DNA of 15,919 bases from CAYSHJ01 sp964589725 (lineage in GTDB: Bacteria > Planctomycetota > Planctomycetia > Planctomycetales > Planctomycetaceae): positions 1 through 15,919 of the forward strand of contig CAZPUJ010000139.1 of the NCBI GenBank assembly GCA_964589725.1, given 5' to 3'. How positions within the stretch are numbered: the stretch's first letter is position 1; each line of letters begins with the position of its first letter. A model generated the notes under the pieces. It did no database searches. It saw only the letters and a program-made list of their open reading frames with translations, and was not told the DNA's origin. Below are positions 11,400 through 15,919 of the stretch, in pieces. The position numbers and the translations under genes were made by a program.

Positions 11400-12323
11400 T
11401 CAAATCGTTTCGCTCAGGTGACTTCGCTCGGCCTTCCGTTTCCAGCCGACGTAGTCTCCCTTGCGGCCTCGTACGACCGTTCGCAGGTCGAGCAAGCGTT
11501 GAATTCGATCTTCTGCCGGCGGATGTGTTGAAAACCAACTCATCAATCCGCTGGTCCCAAAGAGTGGGTTGACGATGAATAAGCTCGCGGTGGCCGGAGA
11601 CATTTCAGCCTCATGCTCGTGAGCTTGCGGCTCGTGAAGCCGTCTCAATGCCATCGCTAACGCTTCTGGATCGCCCGTCAGCTCAGCCGCGGTCGCATCA
11701 GCGACGTACTCACGCGAACGAGAGACCGCCATTTGCATCAGCGTCGCCACGATTGGCGCGACGAATGCCATCAACAGTCCGCCACCCGCAGGAGCCTCTT
11801 CCTCATCGCTGGACTGCCCCATTCCAAACAGCGCCGAGAATTGAATCGCGTTCGCAGCATAGCTCACGACCGAACCGAGCATCGCCGCGATGGTCGCAAT
11901 CAGAATGTCCCGGTTCTTGATGTGGGCGATCTCGTGAGCGATCACGCCTCGCAGTTCGCGCGGACTCAACAAGTCGAGAATCCCGTGAGTGACCGCGACT
12001 ACGCCGTGTTGCGGATTCCGCCCCGTCGCAAACGCGTTCGCATAAGATTCCGGGATCACACAAACGCGAGGCTTCGGAATCTGGGCTGCCACTGCCAACT
12101 CCTCAACCATGCGATGAAGGTCCGGGGCTTCATCCGGTGAGACCTCTCTCGCCCCGTGCATCGTCAGGATCAGCCGATCCGAGAAGTAATACGCTCCGAC
12201 GTTCATGACCAGGGCAAGCACCGTAAAGATCAGCAGAGCATTTGCTCCTAACGAAGCACCCACGCCGATCATTAACGCGCTGAGCCCACCCAGCAACAAC
12301 ACGGTTTTCACTTGATTCCACAT
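11400..12323 (-). CDS. htpX: Membrane metalloprotease HtpX
   Basis: Zinc-dependent inner membrane protease (M48B) that degrades damaged membrane proteins. 307 aa from the ATG at 12323, which has GGAGAG 6 nt upstream. Two N-terminal helices (VLLLGGLSALMIGVG; LLIFTVLALVMNVGAYYF), then NAFATGRNPQHGVVAVTHG, the active site HEIAH at about 129-133, two more helices, and the third zinc ligand Glu near 203 in SREYVADATAAEL. C-terminal LFGTSGLMSWFSTHPPAEDRI is also typical. Transcribed divergently from nhaR across the conserved block 12381-12443, and probably the first gene of a stress operon including 10085-11266. Confidence 0.95.
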   Translation of the reverse strand: MWNQVKTVLLLGGLSALMIGVGASLGANALLIFTVLALVMNVGAYYFSDRLILTMHGAREVSPDEAPDLHRMVEELAVAAQIPKPRVCVIPESYANAFATGRNPQHGVVAVTHGILDLLSPRELRGVIAHEIAHIKNRDILIATIAAMLGSVVSYAANAIQFSALFGMGQSSDEEEAPAGGGLLMAFVAPIVATLMQMAVSRSREYVADATAAELTGDPEALAMALRRLHEPQAHEHEAEMSPATASLFIVNPLFGTSGLMSWFSTHPPAEDRIQRLLDLRTVVRGRKGDYVGWKRKAERSHLSETI

Positions 12324-12380
12324 GATCAACTCTCCTGCTTCGATTGCCTGCTTGTGTGCCACACTGGCCAACCTGCTCAG

Positions 12381-12443
12381 TAAGTTCGGCAAACAATACG
12401 CGGTGAGTTGAAGTTCGACTAATTGAAACTTATGAGTTGATAC
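12381..12443. promoter_or_regulatory. 63-bp conserved block, copy B: divergent htpX/nhaR control region
   Basis: Second copy of the block at 9941-10003, in the same register. It holds TTCGACTAATTGAA (T-N11-A) at 12414-12427 and GATAC at 12439-12443. It starts 58 bp from htpX and ends 28 bp from nhaR, the usual place for a LysR-type regulator that controls itself and its divergent neighbour. Confidence 0.7.
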
Positions 12444-12471
12444 ATCGAGAATTACAAACTATCGTGCCGAC

Positions 12472-13374
12472 ATGGACTGGCTCAACTACCACCATCTGCT
12501 CTATTTCTGGACCGTCGCTCGCGAGGGAACGATCGCTCGCGCGGGCGAGAAGCTGCATCTCGGCCAACCGGCGATCAGTTCGCAATTGAAGCAGTTGGAA
12601 AGCTCGCTCGGCGTGAAAGTGTTTCAGAAGAACGGTCGCAACCTGGAACTGACTGAGACCGGCCGGATGGTCTATCGCTACGCGGATGAGATTTTTTCAC
12701 TCGGCCGCGAGTTGCTCGACACCATCAAAGGCCGCCCGACGGGCAAGGCCATTCGATTCGTGGTAGGCATCGTTGATGTCGTTCCAAAACTCATCGCCAA
12801 ACGACTTCTCGAACCCGCTCTTCAACTCCCCGACCCGCTCCGTTTGATCTGCTACGAAGATTCGCTGGAACGACTCCTCAGCGAACTAGCATTGCACAAC
12901 ATCGATCTGGTTCTGTCCGACACGCCGGTTACCGGAGCGATGAAAGTCCGAGCGTTCAACCATCTGCTGGGCGAATCAACCATTGCGGTGTTCGGCACGA
13001 AGGAACTCGCTCGCAAGTACCGCAAAGGTTTCCCCAAGTCGCTCGACGGAGCACCCTTCTTGTTGCACGGCAGAGCCAGTGCCGTGCGTCGTTCGCTGGA
13101 GACATGGTTCGATTCGCACGACCTGCATCCATTAATCCGTGCGGAGTTCGACGACAGTGCATTGCTAAAAGTCTTCGGCCAAGCGGGTGAAGGGCTCTTC
13201 GCGGCACCATTCGTCATGAACGACGAAATCTGCCGCCAGCACCAAGTGGAACTTGTCGGCGAAATCCCGTCGATCCGCGAAAACTTCTACGCGATCTCAG
13301 CCGAACGCCGACTGAAACATCCCGCAGTTGTGGCAATCTCTTCCACCGCAAGAAAAGACATGTTCGCCAAATAG
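12472..13374 (+). CDS. nhaR: LysR-family regulator, NhaR-like
   Basis: Cytoplasmic DNA-binding regulator; in E. coli NhaR activates genes for sodium/pH and envelope stress. 300 aa, the family length. The N-terminal winged helix (residues about 5-62) begins NYHHLLYFWTVAREGTIARA, matching the NhaR form of the LysR helix-turn-helix, then GQPAISSQLKQLESSLG and ETGRMVYRYADEIFSLGREL. Residues about 92-300 form the co-inducer domain (RFVVGIVDVVPKLIAKRLL; GLFAAPFVMNDEI). The only plus-strand gene in the window, divergent from htpX. The conserved block directly upstream suggests autoregulation. Convergent with the DUF2177 gene 63 bp away. Confidence 0.9.
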   Translation: MDWLNYHHLLYFWTVAREGTIARAGEKLHLGQPAISSQLKQLESSLGVKVFQKNGRNLELTETGRMVYRYADEIFSLGRELLDTIKGRPTGKAIRFVVGIVDVVPKLIAKRLLEPALQLPDPLRLICYEDSLERLLSELALHNIDLVLSDTPVTGAMKVRAFNHLLGESTIAVFGTKELARKYRKGFPKSLDGAPFLLHGRASAVRRSLETWFDSHDLHPLIRAEFDDSALLKVFGQAGEGLFAAPFVMNDEICRQHQVELVGEIPSIRENFYAISAERRLKHPAVVAISSTARKDMFAK

Positions 13375-13437
13375 GCTGACTCTGCCAAATTCTATGACTG
13401 AACAAAGGAATTCATGGTCACCATTCTGTCCCACCGT

Positions 13438-13842
13438 TCACTTCAACCACTTGCCAGCCAGGAACCCCAGATAGCTGACCGAAGTGGCTAGGACTCCGCC
13501 CCATAACAGATCCACCACGGTCACGACCCACGGCCAGTCCTTGACCGTCGCGAGGTTGGTCAGGTCATACGTGGCGTAGGTGATCAGGCCGAACAAGGCT
13601 CCCAGGATCAAAACCTTTTTCGTCGAGGCGGCCTCCAGGCTGGGAACCACGACAAAGACCAGCAGGCCAAGCACGAACAGCAAGTAGAACACGACAGCCG
13701 CTGACCAGTTGGGGTTGGTCCGCAGCAAGAAGCCCAGATGCTTCTGGTAGAATCCGCGAGCGACCAGGCCCAACCAGACCATGTCGATGGCGAAAAAAGC
13801 CAAGAGCGTGCAGAAGTACAACTTGAGATAAAAGATCGGCAT
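13438..13842 (-). CDS. DUF2177 family membrane protein
   Basis: 134 aa, four membrane helices: LYFCTLLAFFAIDMVWLGLVA, VVFYLLFVLGLLVFVVV, KKVLILGALFGLITYATYDL and VVTVVDLLWGGVLATSVSYL. DMVWLG near the start and GLITYATYDLTNLATVKDWP are typical of DUF2177. The ATG at 13842 has GGAGG 5 nt upstream; the longer frame to 13986 has no membrane character and is rejected as the start. Function unknown. It follows the broken SDR gene by about 160 bp. Confidence 0.85.
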   Translation of the reverse strand: MPIFYLKLYFCTLLAFFAIDMVWLGLVARGFYQKHLGFLLRTNPNWSAAVVFYLLFVLGLLVFVVVPSLEAASTKKVLILGALFGLITYATYDLTNLATVKDWPWVVTVVDLLWGGVLATSVSYLGFLAGKWLK

Positions 13843-14004
13843 CGAAGCCTCCGATTCCAGCCGTGGATTTAGGGACTTTCTTTCCACCAAGTAAATGTTA
13901 GCAGAGTTAGTTCTACGAACCCCGGTTGAAGGAGCATCTCCATCAGTTCGTTCAGAGACTACGTTGATCTCAGAGACAACGATCATCGGGGAACACTCCG
14001 CAAG

Positions 14005-14343
14005 TCAACGTGAGCGGACGGTGGATAACCACTCGGCCTCACTCGTCGAGTGAGCCGGCTTGAGAAGCAGCGATCCAACACAATTCGCGATGCCGTCCAG
14101 TCGCCCGTGTAATTGAATCGCCTGCTCGACACAGGCATCGATTTCCTCGAAGCGAGTCGCGTCCAGCGGGTAGGCCGATGCGTGCAGTTCGTCGGCCAGC
14201 ATCTGGAGCTTTTCGGCGTTCCGGCCGGCAATGAGCAATCGCGCACTGCGGGAAGCCAGCCGGCGACATAAACACTCGCCGATGCCGCCCGTGGCGCCGA
14301 ACACCAGATAGGACGGCGTCGCATCAATGTCTGTCGGCATCAT
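14005..14343 (-). pseudogene. Truncated short-chain dehydrogenase/reductase
   Basis: 112 aa from the ATG at 14343 (GAGGAGA upstream). It has the Rossmann start of an SDR (SYLVFGATGGIGECLCRRL), the second strand LLIAGRNAEKL, and NCVGS in place of the usual NAG motif, but stops after SEAEWLSTV. A normal SDR is about 240 aa; the YxxxK catalytic part is missing, and no frame downstream continues it before the DUF2177 gene. It cannot be an active reductase and probably arose by deletion. Confidence 0.75.
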
Positions 14344-14379
14344 CGTGGAATCTCCTCGAGGAGCAAGCGAATTTCGACT

Positions 14380-15251
14380 TCAGTCGGGAATATCATGATC
14401 GTCTGGTCGGACGGAGAACGGCAGATCGGTGAAGCCGCCGAGTCCCTTGGCTTCAGGAATTCCAGACATTTGCAGCAACGGCAGACTGCCTCTGCCCGCA
14501 CCGACGAAGACGAATTTTGCTAGGTTCGTGCGAACTTCGCTCGTTGCCAAATGCTTGGCACGCACTTCCCATCCAGCGTTTGTTTTTCGCAAACCGACCA
14601 CGCGATGCCCGGAAGCGATGCTGCAACCTTCCTGCTGTCCAAGCCAGTGCAGGAGCTGTCGCGAGATCGCGCGAAATTCACATCAGTCCCGCGATTCATC
14701 TTCGTCGCGGTGATGGGCACTTCGCTGCGGCCTTCGAGCAACAGTGGGGCCCAGCTCGCGATCGTGGCGCGGTCGGTGGAGTATTCCATTCCTTGGAAGA
14801 AATGATGGGCCGACATCGCGGAATGCCGGGCTCTCAGAAAATCGACCTGCTCATCGCCATGCACAAAACTCAGGTGCGGGATGGGGTTAATAAACTCCTT
14901 CGGGTTATCCACAATGCCGGTCGCCACGGCGTAGCTCCAAAACTGCTTCGAGTGCTCGTACTGCTCGAAGATCTCAATCACTTTGCTGACGTTAACTGAT
15001 CCGTCAGCCTCCCGTTTTGGCGTATAACTCAGTTCACAAATGCCGGCGTGCCCGGTCCCCGCATTGTTCCAACCGTCCGAGCTTTCCTGCGCCAGCCCGT
15101 CGGTGACTTCATAGAGCTGAATCGAAAGTCGCGGTTCCAGAAGTTTTAGCATCGCCCCGAGATTCGCGGACATGACGCCGCTGCCGATCAGGATCACATC
15201 GGGATTCTCGATGTAGGTCGCGGAGGTCAGAAATCGCGAATCAACAGACAT
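14380..15251 (-). pseudogene. mqo: Malate:quinone oxidoreductase, frameshifted and truncated
   Basis: MQO is a membrane-bound FAD enzyme oxidising malate to oxaloacetate. From the ATG at 15251 (GAGG 8 nt upstream) the first about 193 codons match well: FAD fold DVILIGSGVMSANLGAML, SSDGWNNAGTGHAGICELSY, and ATKMNRGTDVNF. Around 14672 one base is missing compared with the expected NFGAI coding; homology moves to the next frame (RAISRQLLHW, then AKFVFVGAGRGSLPLLQMSG and GIPEAKGLGGF) and ends at TGA 14380. Only about 290 of about 500 residues remain, so even with the frameshift repaired the enzyme would lack its C-terminal part. Confidence 0.85.
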
Positions 15252-15369
15252 CGGCAGAACCTCGAATTTTGCGTCGCTGAATTCGTGAGACTTAGGCTTC
15301 AAGCCAACCCGAACACTGAAGTCTCACGGCTTCGGTGACGAGTCAATAACGGTCGGATCAACAAACGCG

Positions 15370-15401
15370 AAAACACCTGAACCGAACGACGGCTCAGGTG
15401 T
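15370..15401 (-). terminator. Rho-independent terminator for the fasciclin gene
   Basis: Inverted repeat ACACCTGA (15373-15380) and TCAGGTGT (15394-15401), extended by CCG/CGG after one mismatch, loop about 5 nt. Read on the minus strand the stem is followed by TTTT. It lies 63 bp after the stop of the FAS1 gene. Confidence 0.65.
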
Positions 15402-15463
15402 CCTCGCGGAGTTGGCTGGGAACTCCGAGAAGCCCCAGCACAGGGCATCACACTCGATGGACC

Positions 15464-15919
15464 TTAAGGACGGCAAGCGACACGAGACATGTAGTACGTC
15501 ACGCGACCGGAGGTCTGGCAGACGTGAGCCACATAAGTCGGCTGAGCTTGCTTGGCGTGAGACGTCTTCACCGCGGCGGCTGGTGGCAACATCACGCTGT
15601 CAATCACATGAATGACTCCGTTCGAGGCGTCGATGTCCGTCGCGACGAGGCCAGCTCCGTTGATCGTCGCCGCACCATTCTTCATCGCTGCGGTCAACAT
15701 CCCGCCGTGAACGGTTTTGAGCTCTTTCTTGTTGAGCACATCGTTCGAGAAAACTCGGCCGGGGACGACATGAAATTTCAGAATCGCGGCCAGCTTCTCT
15801 TTGTTCTCTGGCTTGAGCAGACTCTCGACGGTACCGGCCGGCAGTTTCGCGAAAGCATCATCAGTCGGAGCGAACACTGTCAGCGGCTTATCCCCCGACA
15901 GCACCTCGACGAGTCCAGC
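15464..15919 (-). CDS. Fasciclin (FAS1) domain protein, N-terminus off window
   Basis: The frame is open to the right edge, so the start and any signal peptide are not seen. Typical FAS1 motifs: LTVFAPTDDAFAKLPAGTVE (H1 region), LKFHVVPGRV, and NGVIHVIDSVMLPP (H2 region). FAS1 proteins are secreted or cell-surface adhesion modules. After the domain comes a tail of about 35 residues with two cysteines (HVCQTSGRV and VACRP) that is not part of FAS1. A terminator follows. Function beyond the domain is not known. Confidence 0.88.
   Translation of the reverse strand, partial: AGLVEVLSGDKPLTVFAPTDDAFAKLPAGTVESLLKPENKEKLAAILKFHVVPGRVFSNDVLNKKELKTVHGGMLTAAMKNGAATINGAGLVATDIDASNGVIHVIDSVMLPPAAAVKTSHAKQAQPTYVAHVCQTSGRVTYYMSRVACRP

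Noticed and set aside
11263..11538. 91-codon minus-strand frame overlapping the htpX end
   Set aside because: Low-complexity polar composition, overlaps htpX in another frame and has no homology.
13843..13986. N-terminal extension of the DUF2177 protein
   Set aside because: No homology or membrane character, and a good ribosome site directly precedes the ATG at 13842.

Overview
The window looks like planctomycete chromosome. The evidence is moderately high GC, long shadow frames, a class II photolyase, a NhaR-type regulator next to HtpX, an HPF/CsrA/BON stress cluster, and above all dispersed palindromic GC-rich repeats that are read through inside proteins. The assignment is by family resemblance only. 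No rRNA, tRNA or CRISPR array is visible.

Layout. Positions 1-952 (minus) hold the N-terminal part of a class II photolyase carrying a 70-bp perfect palindrome read in frame. Positions 992-7339 (minus) hold a type I secretion-like set: ABC ATPase/permease, HlyD-type adaptor and TolC-type outer membrane channel. A 170-aa single-tyrosine (Y1/HUH) transposase of the IS200/RAYT kind sits between the ABC and HlyD genes. Six inverted pairs of one 28-nt arm lie in 2376-7027. Two pairs bracket the transposase, two lie inside the TolC-like gene and two inside the ABC gene, all read in frame. Single arms of two pairs also supply the TAG stops of the transposase and of the ABC gene. This combination of repeat pairs, a resident Y1 transposase and peptide insertions in neighbouring genes is the most interesting system here.

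Positions 7419-12323 (minus) hold a stress-type cluster: TerC, two small BON-like proteins, a csrA-hpf chimeric remnant, an HPF/RaiA ribosome factor, a small membrane protein, a 20-codon CxxC reading frame, a zinc-ribbon protein, a TerB-like protein and the protease HtpX. A divergent NhaR-like LysR regulator follows at 12472-13374 (plus). A 63-bp block with a LysR-type T-N11-A core occurs twice in the same register, once between htpX and nhaR and once upstream of hpf. This suggests that NhaR controls both transcription units.

Positions 13438-15919 (minus) hold a DUF2177 membrane protein, a truncated SDR oxidoreductase, an mqo pseudogene with a one-base frameshift and a lost C-terminus, a terminator, and a FAS1 (fasciclin) protein that runs off the right edge. 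This stretch shows gene decay.
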